Source: Stictocephala bisonia
Taxonomy: Eukaryota > Arthropoda > Insecta > Hemiptera > Membracidae
DNA length: 64,000 bases
Reading direction: 5' to 3'
Assembly: GCA_035578905.1 (NCBI GenBank)
Contig: JAQJVL010002522.1
Location: 30,216-94,215, forward strand
The notes below the pieces were generated by a model. It ran no database searches. It was not told the DNA's origin and saw only the letters and a list, made by a program, of their open reading frames with translations. The position numbers and the translations under genes are program-made. Of the stretch, positions 48,096 to 56,640 are shown piece after piece. Numbering within the stretch: the first letter of the stretch is position 1; each line of letters opens with the position of its first letter.

Positions 48096-48388
48096 GTATT
48101 TTAGACATTATGCAAGGCAAAACAATCGAAGTAAACGTTAAGTTCAAGGCTCCAAAAAATGTAGATAAAACCCCTCTTATAGTTCTTAGCAATAACGATG
48201 TATTTCCTAACACAGATAGATTTAATATTAGATACTTAAGATACGAGTGGCAGACTTGTGACTTGTTAGTCGATTATACAAGTCAAGTGCCACTCCCAAG
48301 GGTGTATGGATATTTAATGTGTTGGGCATCTGAAGTGGATGATTACGATTACTCATTTATTGATAACCTTATCGCTAGCCTTAATTAG
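48086..48388 (+). pseudogene. NS1: densovirus NS1, C-terminal fragment (helicase motif C onward)
   Basis: 100 codons. The apparent ATG lies in the R1 repeat; viral homology begins a few codons later. TPLIVLSNND at residues 29-38 fits motif C (sensor 1) of the parvoviral SF3 helicase, and the rest is the domain's C-terminal part. The Walker A/B half lies elsewhere (51068-51398 and inverted at 51940-52176), separated by a terminal repeat. NS1 is the replication initiator/helicase of parvoviruses; this piece alone cannot act as one. The stop at 48386-48388 looks like the natural NS1 end, with AATAAA 20 bases later. Confidence 0.75.
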
Positions 48389-48407
48389 ATTTGTACTTGA
48401 ATAGGAA

Positions 48408-48443
48408 AATAAAAAACAATATATTTTAACCACAATGAATGTT
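48408..48443. terminator. overlapping poly(A) signals for the convergent NS and VP units
   Basis: AATAAA on + at 48408-48413, just after the NS1 stop; AATAAA on - at about 48438-48443, inside the last codons of the minus-strand ORF. The 3' ends of the two units overlap here, as in ambisense densoviruses. Confidence 0.6.
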
Positions 48444-48785
48444 TTTATTTATAACATACCATCCTTTTTGCCTTACAAAGGCGTTATAACCATTATATTG
48501 AAGGTCTGAAAGACCAGGTATCCCAGATACCAATAAATATACAATAGTATTTTTGTTATAATCAGAAAGTTCATCATTATTAACATGATTTTGCTGAAGA
48601 TATGGCATTATAATTGATTTAACTTTTTGTGAATACATTGACCAAATAATGTCAGCAACATTGTCACAATTTAAACAGTCTTTTAATATTAACTCAGACA
48701 TAATTTCTTCATGCATTTGGGTTTTAATATAACTCTCAGTAGTAGTTGTTGTTGTTGTGCTAGTTGAAGGTGTTGGCTCCACCAC
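48426..48785 (-). CDS. 119-codon ORF downstream of VP, unrecognised
   Basis: Directly follows the VP stop in the +1 frame. The first candidate start is GTG, and the frame is open further back across TTATTTAAAAAAGTG, so there is no ATG near its start. It has a Ser/Thr-rich N-terminus (STSTTTTTTTE) followed by an ordinary folded-looking sequence. Options: a C-terminal capsid extension reached by a frameshift or splice at the A-run; a separate capsid-side gene; or part of VP cut off by a one-base indel. I recognise no family. Conceptually intact. Confidence 0.45.
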   Translation of the reverse strand: MVEPTPSTSTTTTTTTESYIKTQMHEEIMSELILKDCLNCDNVADIIWSMYSQKVKSIIMPYLQQNHVNNDELSDYNKNTIVYLLVSGIPGLSDLQYNGYNAFVRQKGWYVINKNIHCG

Positions 48786-48789
48786 TTTT

Positions 48790-50601
48790 TTAAATAACTT
48801 TGTCTGAACAGATGGCTTGCCAATATCCTATTTTTACGTTTACACTTGTTGACGTAGTTTGTCCAGGATTAATGGGCACATAACTCTTGTAGCCGTAGGC
48901 AAAATTTCCATAATAGTCAATATGGGCCAAATCAGTAGGTGACGTAACTCCCATCACTTTCATTGATGGATGTACATATGACGTATTTGGATGTGTAAAA
49001 TTATATGAATATTCTAATTCACAGAGTGTTGTAATTTTGTACATTGCAATGACTTCTTGAACTTTACTATCAATTGCGTCAGTACTATACGCATTAACTG
49101 GTAAAACACCCACGTGTAGTGTTGGAGGTTGTAAACCACCGCCATATTCATTAAGTCCATGCATAATGGTTCCACTCTGTTCAATACACTGTGTATAATT
49201 AAGGTCCACAGATGATTTAGTGAATTGTTGTACAGTCGGAATCATTGTAATCTGTTGGTGGTCGTCTGCTATATTTAATATTGCAGCAGTAGCGAACGGC
49301 ACCTTAGTGCCGTAAACAATATTAGTAGTGGTACCAGTGGTACCACTACGTTGTGATCTGAAATATGGATACGGTTCACTAAATTTTAGTTCACATACCT
49401 GTGGTCTGTATTCCCAATCTATTATAGGATTGCCAGCACCGTTGACCATAGTATATATATTCATGTCTTGCATAATGTCCGGTAAACTGTCTACCGAATC
49501 ACCAATGTCTATATTTTGAACGTAATAAGCCCTGAGAGGCTTTTTATTGCCAAAGCATGCAGGTATGTCGTCGAACGACAGTGTAGTATCATCTTTTTTC
49601 ATGACACGTCCCCACAAATCATTTATATTTACACCGTCCAATGTTGGACGTGATGTTCCAGTCACTATCATAGGATCAGCGGCTGTAGACGTATATGACA
49701 TATTTGAACCGCCAAATTTATTGTTCAGACCATGTGCATGTATTCCGTGTACCATTAAACTGCTATTAACACTATTAATACATGCACTATTTGTTATGAA
49801 AGGTGTTCTAAAGTCCAATGGCATGACTTGACACATGAACATTTTACCTCTAGTGCCTATTGGTAAATTTGAGAATTCTGCTTTAGTAATATAAAAAGGA
49901 AGGCCATGACATGGTACACGAGCAAAGGGTGTACAGACTATTAATTGTTTTCCACTACTCTCTAACGGCTTGACTGCTGCCATAGTTTTAAACTGATAGC
50001 CATAGGAATACATAATACGACTGTGTGTAAACACTATTTTGCCTGTATTGAATGAGGATATGGGCCGGTGTACTGTGCCAGCGACGGCCGTGGTGGATCC
50101 GCCTGCACCGGACTCTCCTCCTGTGGCGGTGGCTCCTACAGCCTGGTCTTGCGCCATCGGTTCGTCTGTAGCGTTGGCGTCGTCCATCTTCCTACGTTTG
50201 ACTGGCGTGGCAGGTGGTGTGTCCAGCGTTGATGGTTTCTGTGGAGATGTAGTGGATCCTGTGGCTAGTAGGTTCCTGTATTGCTCACCTGTAGACTCGT
50301 GGTAGGCTCCTGGTCCCTTGTAGTCTCCACCAGGGTACTGCACGCCCAAAACAGATTCAGCAAGGTATTTTGCACCAAGTCCCAATGCACCAACAGCTGA
50401 ATGCCAGTTAGAAGTAGTAGCGAATTCAGAACTAAACAGTCCAATAGCCTCGCGGTCTGCTGCACGTATAACACTGTCACTGCACGCGTTGTGATATCGG
50501 ATGTCGTGTAACGCCGCGATTCTATCATCTGTGTCGACTGGTATACCGTGGTCTATGGGATTGCCAGGTCCTATGTAACGGTGAAAAGGTAACTGAGGCA
50601 T
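48790..50601 (-). CDS. VP: densovirus capsid protein VP with phospholipase A2 domain
   Basis: 603 codons, ATG at 50601, no interruption. The N-terminus is the parvoviral PLA2 domain: calcium loop Y9-IGPGN14 and catalytic H32-D33 with Y36, used by incoming virions to leave the endosome. A proline/serine linker with a basic PVKRRKMD (133-140, NLS-like) and a Gly-rich stretch (160-170) precedes the Denso_VP4-type jelly-roll capsid region from about residue 178 to the end. It starts right at the PLA2 motif, shorter at the N-terminus than many densovirus VP1 proteins, so an upstream exon may be missing. TATA and initiator elements lie just upstream. The long open frame in an integrated copy suggests recent integration or retention. 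Confidence 0.9.
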   Translation of the reverse strand: MPQLPFHRYIGPGNPIDHGIPVDTDDRIAALHDIRYHNACSDSVIRAADREAIGLFSSEFATTSNWHSAVGALGLGAKYLAESVLGVQYPGGDYKGPGAYHESTGEQYRNLLATGSTTSPQKPSTLDTPPATPVKRRKMDDANATDEPMAQDQAVGATATGGESGAGGSTTAVAGTVHRPISSFNTGKIVFTHSRIMYSYGYQFKTMAAVKPLESSGKQLIVCTPFARVPCHGLPFYITKAEFSNLPIGTRGKMFMCQVMPLDFRTPFITNSACINSVNSSLMVHGIHAHGLNNKFGGSNMSYTSTAADPMIVTGTSRPTLDGVNINDLWGRVMKKDDTTLSFDDIPACFGNKKPLRAYYVQNIDIGDSVDSLPDIMQDMNIYTMVNGAGNPIIDWEYRPQVCELKFSEPYPYFRSQRSGTTGTTTNIVYGTKVPFATAAILNIADDHQQITMIPTVQQFTKSSVDLNYTQCIEQSGTIMHGLNEYGGGLQPPTLHVGVLPVNAYSTDAIDSKVQEVIAMYKITTLCELEYSYNFTHPNTSYVHPSMKVMGVTSPTDLAHIDYYGNFAYGYKSYVPINPGQTTSTSVNVKIGYWQAICSDKVI

Positions 50602-50626
50602 AACTGAGTTGACAGCGAATTTATAC
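50602..50626 (-). promoter_or_regulatory. VP core promoter
   Basis: On the minus strand TATAAAT (50625-50619) is followed about 20 bases later by TCAGTT, an arthropod initiator (TCAGT), directly abutting the VP ATG. A second AT-rich box (ATATATATATATAACC) lies at about 50650-50668. A short TATA-Inr-ATG layout is typical of densovirus promoters. Confidence 0.6.
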
Positions 50627-50668
50627 CATTTTATTTAACATTTCAAGGTTATATATATATATATTACA

Positions 50669-51066
50669 ATGAACATGCACGCTGTCATGTACGCTGAACA
50701 GGGACTGCACTGATTACTTGCCCATGGCCCATAGGGTCATTCATTCATGGTTCCTTCATGCGAGTGCCTCGAAGCATACGCCGTATGTTAGACAGCGAGC
50801 ATAAATAAATTAATTATCAATCATTATTTATTTTTAATCTCATTACAGCTAATATAATTATTTATTTTATATCTTATCTATTTATATCTTATTTTTATAT
50901 CTTATCTTTTTATTTTTTATTACTAAATTTATTAATACATTTTTAATAATCCGTTAGCTTCGTAATTGTTGATTATATAGCGTGATCAGTTGTTACGTCA
51001 CGAAATATGCGAGAGGCAAGCAAGCATGAAGGAACCATGAATGAATGACCCTATGGGTCATGGGCA
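50669..51066. repeat. densovirus terminal repeat: stem plus R2
   Basis: 50669-50718 (GTACGCTGAACAGGGACTGC...) is the outer stem sequence also found beside R5. R2 proper is 50719-51066, running from TGCCCATGG to GGTCATGGGCA. Its ends are inverted (about 43 bp); the centre (GAGTGCCTCGAAG ... GCGAGAGGCAAGC) is asymmetric and lies in the opposite orientation to that in R5. NS1 sequence follows directly on the right, not the expected second stem. Confidence 0.8.
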
Positions 51067-51067
51067 A

Positions 51068-51398
51068 GAACTAAATATCTCAGTGAGGCAGATTCAATTA
51101 CTGCAATAATACGCATGTTACTTTTTCACTTTGTTACTGTTGATAATGTTAAATTGTTTTTGAATAACTTGTACTTAATTTGTAATAGATCTTTTAATAA
51201 TAATAAGATTAATACTGTTTTTGTGAAAGGTGCCCCTAACTCTGGAAAAAACTTTTTCTTCGAATCGTTTTGCGAATTTTTCATTAACTATGGCAAAATT
51301 TCATCTCCCAGTAGATCTAACAATTTTAGTTTTATGTCAGCGCAAAAAAGGCGCATCATTTTATGGAATGAAGCAAAATTGGACCCTTTTTTTGAAGA
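51068..51398 (+). pseudogene. NS1: densovirus NS1, helicase middle fragment
   Basis: Open from the R2 edge. It contains the SF3 helicase Walker A GAPNSGK (about 51229-51249) and the Walker B-like RRIILWNE (about 51352-51375). At 51398 coding sequence stops at FFEE and runs into R3 at GCCGTATGTTAGAC. The HUH nuclease part and motif C are absent, so it is an isolated helicase core fragment. Its inverted twin lies at 51940-52176. Confidence 0.8.
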
Positions 51399-51686
51399 GC
51401 CGTATGTTAGACGGCGAGCATAAATAAATTAATTATCAATCATTATTTATTTTTAATCTCATTACAGCTAATCTAATTATTAATTTTATATCTTATCTAT
51501 TTATATCTTATCTCTTATATCTTATCTTTTTATTTTTTATTAATAAATTTATTAATAGATTTTTAATAATCCGTTAGCTTCGTAATTGTTGATTATATAG
51601 CGTGATCAGTTGTTACGTCACGAAATATGCGAGAGGCAAGCGAGCATGAAGGAACTATGAATGAATGACCCTATGGGTCATGGGCA
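51399..51686. repeat. terminal repeat R3 (truncated at NS1 junction)
   Basis: Starts inside R at GCCGTATGTTAGACGGC and continues to GGTCATGGGCA. Forms a palindrome with R4. Confidence 0.8.
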
Positions 51687-51690
51687 GGTA

Positions 51691-51939
51691 ATTCATGGTT
51701 CCTTCATGCTCGCTTGCCTCTCGCATATTTCGTGACGTAACAACTGATCACGCTATATAATCAACAATTACGAAGCTAACGGATTATTAAAAATCTATTA
51801 ATAAAGTTACTATTAAAAATTAAAAAGATAAGATATAAAAGATAAGATATAAAATAAATAATTAGATTAGCTGTAATGAGATTAAAAATAAATAATGATT
51901 GATAATTAATTTATTTATGCTCGCCGTCTAACATACGGC
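51691..51939. repeat. terminal repeat R4, inverted relative to R3
   Basis: From TTCATGGTTCC to TAACATACGGC, then NS1 on the minus strand. R3 and R4 are separated by about 28 bases (51663-51690). A TAATAAAGTTACTATTAAAA variation near 51795 and small indels distinguish it from R3. Confidence 0.8.
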
Positions 51940-52665
51940 TCTTCAAAAAAAGGGTCCAATTTTGCTTCATTCCATAAAATGATGCGCCTTTTTTGCGCTG
52001 ACATAAAACTAAAATTGTTAGATCTACTGGGAGATGAAATTTTGCCATAGTTAATGAAAAATTCGCAAAACGAATCGAAGAAATAGTTTTTTCCAGAGTT
52101 AGGGGCACCTTTCACAAAAACATTATTAATCTTATTATTATTAAAAGATCTATTACAAATTAAGTACAAGTTATTCCACACCGGTACCGGTGATGGAAGG
52201 GTGGTACGCAGCAACGGCGACTGTTCTTGGGAAGCGTTTGTTGGAGGTGCGGGAAGCGGTTCCTCGCTGTATTTCCTCAGCCAGTCCGATAGCATCTTGC
52301 ACTTCCGTATAGGGAATAGAATCGTGGATAAGTGTTTTCTTGTAGAGTCGCAGTCGCACAAATCCATCAACGAGTCTACGGACGTCATCCCCTGGGCCAA
52401 AAATTTTCCCCATACTGACAGGATCTTGTGTAGGACCGCCTTCGTCTTCATGTCCATCATGTTGGCCGTGATCGTTGCGTATTCCCTGTAGGCGATGGAA
52501 TAATTCGACATCGGCAGTGTCAAACATTGCATGAGAAGTAGAATTAGAGCTGAACAGTTGTTCATCTTCCTGTTGGCTACAGTCCCAATGTGTTCTTTCG
52601 TCCAATTGATCGAGGTCACATTGTCGTCCTCCGCTGGTTCCTGACGAAGTGCATGACGAATCCAT
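51940..52665 (-). pseudogene. NS1: densovirus NS1, N-terminal part fused to helicase core by deletion
   Basis: NS1 start (MDSSC...) at 52665. The frame is open to about 52180, then jumps at ACCGGT|GTGGAATAAC into the helicase fragment with Walker A, changing frame. The HUH motif and the following 100 or more codons present in the right copy (from 54433) are deleted here. Unlike the right copy, codon 14 is CGA and not a stop. The locus therefore carries an internally deleted, defective NS1, and the join ends in R4. Confidence 0.75.
52177..52565 (-). pseudogene. NS2: NS2-like overlapping frame, left copy
   Basis: A second long frame overlaps NS1 from an ATG at 52565 (MNNCSALILLL), as expected for densovirus NS2, which starts just inside NS1. 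After the deletion point it reads through into the helicase fragment, an accidental fusion. Assignment as NS2 rests on position; the sequence itself is not recognised. Confidence 0.45.
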
Positions 52666-52981
52666 GTGTCGTATTCGGTATCCCCAGTGGTGGGAAATCC
52701 TCTTCCTTGGTAACAGGAGGACTGTCGTTAGAGGAATCAGAAAGTTCAATCTGTTGGGCAAACACGTCCTCTGTTTCCTGAGCGATGGTCGGCAGTGGTG
52801 CACGCTTCTTGGATGTTCCAGCAGCGCTTACAGTAGACTTGCGCTTGGCCGAAGTCTTCTTAACAATTAAGTCAGACAATGGCATGTTACGAGCGGCAAT
52901 GTAAGTCTGAGGTGTACTGGTCAAACGGAAGTCGTCGGTAATAAAGAGCTGTCTACTATGTTGGTAAGGTTTACGAGGCAT
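52616..52981 (-). CDS. 121-codon leader ORF (NS3 position), left copy
   Basis: ATG immediately after a TATA/TCAGT promoter. The product is small with a basic middle (KKTSAKRKSTV) and an acidic Ser-rich part (ELSDSSNDSPP). Its end overlaps the NS1 start by about 50 bases. Ambisense densoviruses have NS3 in this place, but I see no zinc motif or other NS3 hallmark, so the name is by position only. The right copy differs at a few residues (for example Arg3 against Cys3). Confidence 0.55.
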   Translation of the reverse strand: MPRKPYQHSRQLFITDDFRLTSTPQTYIAARNMPLSDLIVKKTSAKRKSTVSAAGTSKKRAPLPTIAQETEDVFAQQIELSDSSNDSPPVTKEEDFPPLGIPNTTHGFVMHFVRNQRRTTM

Positions 52982-53013
52982 ACTGAAGATGTTGTTTGGC
53001 GACAGTTTATATA
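52982..53013 (-). promoter_or_regulatory. NS promoter, left copy
   Basis: TATATAAA (53013-53006) and TCAGT initiator (52986-52982) about 28 bases apart, directly before the leader-ORF ATG. Confidence 0.7.
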
Positions 53014-53100
53014 GGTGGTGACAATCACTTGAGTGTTTTGTTTACCACTCACAGTTGGTCGGGTGATTAACGTTAAATGTTTTACAGACATTCTCTTTCC

Positions 53101-53527
53101 TCATGCACGCAGTCATGTACGCTGAACAGGGACTGCACTGATTACTTGCCCATGACCTATAGGGTCATTCATTCATGGTTCCTTCATGCTCGCTTGCCTC
53201 TCGCATATTTCGTGACGTAACAACTGATCACGCTATATAATCAACAATTACGAAGCTAACGGATTATTAAAAATCTATTAATAAATTTATTAATAAAAAA
53301 TAAAAAGATAAGATATAAATAGATAAGATATAAAATAAATAATTAGATTAGCTGTAATGAGATTAAAAATAAATAATGATTGATAATTAATTTATTTATG
53401 CTCGCCGTCTAACATACGGCGTATGCTTCGAGGCACTCGCATGAAGGAACCATGAATGAATGACCCTATGGGTCATGGGCAAGTAATCAGTGCAGTCCCT
53501 GTTCAGCGTACATGACAGCGTGCATGA
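53101..53527. repeat. complete densovirus terminal palindrome with R5 (head-to-head junction)
   Basis: Outer stem 53101-53146 pairs with 53482-53527. R5 is 53147-53481 (TGCCCATGACC ... GGTCATGGGCA). The palindrome continues outward through both promoters and leader ORFs to about 52190 and 54438, so two NS regions diverge from one shared telomere. The roughly 250-bp asymmetric centre has opposite orientation to R2 (flip/flop). Confidence 0.85.
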
Positions 53528-53613
53528 GGAAAGAGAATGTCTGTCAACACTTAACGTTAATCACCCGACCAACTGTGAGTGGTAAACAAAACACTCAAGT
53601 GATTGTCACCACC

Positions 53614-53645
53614 TATATAAACCGTCGCCACACAACATCTTCAGT
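53614..53645 (+). promoter_or_regulatory. NS promoter, right copy
   Basis: TATATAAA at 53614-53621 and TCAGT at 53641-53645, 29 bases from the TATA start to the initiator A, immediately followed by the leader-ORF ATG at 53646. Confidence 0.7.
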
Positions 53646-54011
53646 ATGCCTTGTAAACCTTACCAACATAGTAGACAGCTCTTTATTACCGACGACTTCC
53701 GTTTGACCAGTACACCTCAGACTTACATAGCCGCTCGTAACATGTCATTGTCTGACTTAATTGTTAAGAAGACTTCGGCCAAGCGCAAGTCTACTGTAAG
53801 CGCTGCTGGAACATCCAAGAAGCGTGCACCACTGCCGACCATCGCTCAGGAAACAGAGGACGTGTTTGCCCAACAGATTGAACTTTCTGATTCCTCTAAC
53901 GACAGTCCTCCTGTTACCAAGGAAGAGGATTTCCCACCACTTGCGATACCGAATACGACACATGGATTCGTCATGCACTTCGTCAGGAACCAGCGGAGGA
54001 TGACAATGTGA
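53646..54011 (+). CDS. 121-codon leader ORF (NS3 position), right copy
   Basis: Mirror of the left leader ORF, open throughout. Basic and acidic Ser-rich segments as described there. It overlaps the NS1 start (53962) by 50 bases. Family not recognised. Confidence 0.55.
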   Translation: MPCKPYQHSRQLFITDDFRLTSTPQTYIAARNMSLSDLIVKKTSAKRKSTVSAAGTSKKRAPLPTIAQETEDVFAQQIELSDSSNDSPPVTKEEDFPPLAIPNTTHGFVMHFVRNQRRMTM

Positions 54012-54786
54012 CCTCGATCAATTGGACGAAAGAACACATCGGGACAAAGATGAACAACTCTTCAGCTCTAATTCTACTTCTCATGCAATGTTTGACACTG
54101 CCGATGTCGAATTATTCCATCGCCTACAGGGAATACGCAACGATCACGGCCAACATGATGGACATGAAGACGAAGGCGGTCCTACACAAGATCCTGTCAG
54201 TATGGGGAAAATGTTTGGCCCAGGGGATGACGTCCGTAGATCCGTTGATGGATTTGTGCGACTGCGACTCTACAAGAAAACACTTATCCACGATTCTATT
54301 CCCTGTACGGATGTGCAAGACGCTATCGGACTGGCTGAGGAAATACAGCGAGGAACCACTGCCCGCACCTCCAACAAACGCTTCCCAAGAACAGTCGCCG
54401 TTGCTGCGTACCACCCTTCCATCACCGGTACCGGTTTCATCCACGTCCATGTCCTGCACGCCTGTACCTGGACCCAATCGTTCTGTCGATGCTCAGGCTT
54501 CAAACACCTGTGACGGAAAGGTTGGAAAAGGTACAGTCGTAGACTTGAGTCGCTATCGCGTTAAGACCTCGAAAACATTGTCTTCTATCTCCTTCAATCA
54601 GGGAGAGTACCGTTGTTTGCTCAGGTCGCCGAACAACAATGGCGACCTAGCAATCAAATTAGAAACCTACCTGTGGAAGGATATCAGGAGCAAGTCGGCC
54701 TCGGAATACTGGAAGAATGTGCAAACCAAAGGATTTGTACTAGCTTCCATGACCAGCCGGCTAGCGAACCTAGCGACCCAACTCGT
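53962..54786 (+). pseudogene. NS1: densovirus NS1, N-terminal (HUH nuclease) part with three stops
   Basis: Frame from ATG 53962. It contains the HUH nickase motif HVH (codons at 54442-54450) followed by LHAC and CRC, the pattern of densovirus NS1 initiator domains. Stops at 54001 (TGA where the left copy has CGA), 54511 (TGA) and 54562 (TAA); coding character nevertheless continues to about 54786, where host repeat (AAATTATTTAATACGAT) begins. The tyrosine and helicase parts are not reached. Clearly dead as a protein. Confidence 0.75.
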
Positions 54787-54862
54787 AAATTATTTAATAC
54801 GATTTCTTTCTTTCTTCTCTGAAATATTGTTAATCCACAAGAAGTATAACCATGGTTTGTGA
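54050..54862 (+). pseudogene. NS2: NS2-like overlapping frame, right copy
   Basis: Second frame over NS1 from ATG 54050 (MNNSSALILLL). It is open through the NS1 region and reads about 25 codons into host repeat before a stop at 54862. Position and overlap fit densovirus NS2; sequence not recognised. Confidence 0.4.
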
Positions 54863-56640
54863 TGCTTCTAACATATAATCATTTCAAAATTTAAAATTGT
54901 GTTTTGTTCAATAAGAGGATTTATTTTCAATTACCACTTGATAAAATGTAAAAACCATTCCATATAATTGGGAGTCCAGGTAGTACGTATCTCTCTACAC
55001 TATTACATTGGTAAATACTCATAATAAATATAAAGCACCAATGACTCATTACTACTTGGTTTTACTCCGTAGATGCTTACATTTTATCATTATTCTGTTA
55101 TTTTTTTGTCTCATAATTTATAGTATGTCAAAAAAAGCTGTTGCTATTACTAAGCGATTGATTCAGATAGAATGCCCACCCTAGTTACGCTCAAAATGTA
55201 ATATTTAACCTTTAAAGTTTTAAGTCTTTCACTATTCAACCAATTATTGAGTAAGTTTTTTTTCATTTATTCATCTACCTTTTTTTGATTTGTAAATTAC
55301 CTAATATTTCAACCTTTGTAAGTAAACTAATATTTCATACAAAGTACCCTTCTTAAACCAACAATACTCTAGTAGTTTCTAAATAGGAATCTTATTAAGG
55401 GTTATATGTTTATTCTGTACGCTATAATGGCTGAATCTAAAATGAAGCTTTTTAAACTATCCTCTACGTTAAGCAGTAGCGTAAAAATCAATTTTAAACT
55501 AAGAATTTAAGGAACACATATTTCTAAATAAAACGCAAAATATGTAATAAGAAAATGTTTCAGTAAACATATTTCACAATTTAAATTTAGATAATTTTGA
55601 ATATGTTGTAGAAACTAATCTATAAATTAAATAAACTTTCATCCCATTTCATAAAATTTTTAATGATTTATTTATTTTCAATATAAAGGATTTAAACAAA
55701 CTTATTTCAAATATATTATTCATATTTCTTCTTAAATCTATGATTCCTTAAAATAAACCAAAACTCTGTTATGTTATCATCCGGAGTGAAACGTGAAGGT
55801 CATATCTTTTATAGTATTTGTTAAAAATCTAAACAGACGGTCCGGAAATATTTAATCTGTGTAGAAGCTTCGTTTCTGATTAAATGTCAACATTGGTTTT
55901 CCATATCTGAGACAGTCTATGTCAATAAGGATCTTTTTATAGATTAAGGAGAAGAGATTTGTAAATAGAAGAAATGTTTTCTCTCTTAAAACTCTCACTG
56001 TAACAATACGTGAATATTCATCTGTACATACATTGACTGCACCTAAATTGATTATTTAAACTAGATTTAATTAATAAATAAAGCATATTGCGTGATATTT
56101 AAGTCTTAATGTTCCCATTTTAAATTAAAAATCACTTATTTTTCATAACTTTTGTCAAATAATTCTGTTCATTAACTCTCAAAAACTCACATTTTTTACC
56201 AGCCAAAATTACCTTCATTTGTCTTCAGCCACTCCAGAATTCCTAATCTGACAAAGAAAAGAAATATTTCTCTTGAAGCACTTGGCACAGATGGCACAGA
56301 AATGTCTAATTTATAAAGCTGCTCACCTTCTGATGAAATATTGTTATTGCTTTCCCAAATCTGAAGATCGCTTTAAGGTAGTCACATGGAACTTATAATT
56401 GCCTTAATCATATTATTGTATAAGAGTTATAGTTAAGACCAGAGAAAAACTCTAGGAACAATGTGAAAAATATAAAAAAATGTTCGATTGATAATTATCA
56501 AATTTAATCAAGATAGCATAATCAAGTACTTAAATTGACAGAGCTAAAGTGAAGTTCATATTGAAAATAGAACAAATTCACTCACTGTATTGCTATTCTA
56601 CACTGCTTAAAACAATAATGGTTGTTTTAAACTAGAATAA
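54788..56640 (+). repeat. host repeat right of the virus (left arm of an inverted pair)
   Basis: Starts with sequence matching unit 1 at 35460 (TTTAATACGATCTC) and reaches the CGAAGCACTTGGCACAGATGG-like block at about 56275 that corresponds to unit 1 near 35660. Large parts are inverted at 60480-62810. No gene is seen. Confidence 0.65.

Larger units (their letters stand above)
47749..54787. mobile_element. endogenous densovirus locus (rearranged concatemer)
   Basis: The left border is inside host repeat at ACTGATTACT and the right border is where NS1 runs into host repeat at about 54787. Order: R1, NS1 C-terminal piece (+), two capsid-side ORFs (-), terminal repeat R2, NS1 middle (+), R3/R4 inverted junction, NS1 middle and N-terminus plus a leader ORF (-), terminal palindrome with R5, then leader ORF and NS1 N-terminus (+). 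Convergent NS (+) and VP (-) genes match ambisense densoviruses. NS1 is disrupted everywhere; VP is open. The order of pieces matches parvoviral dimer junctions better than a single integrated genome. Confidence 0.85.

Noticed and set aside
49328..50305. Plus-strand ORFs of 63-94 codons within VP
   Set aside because: Antisense shadows of the capsid gene.
52201..52870. Plus-strand ORFs over the NS region (and their mirrors at 53757-54503)
   Set aside because: Antisense to NS1, NS2 and the leader ORF, with no independent support.
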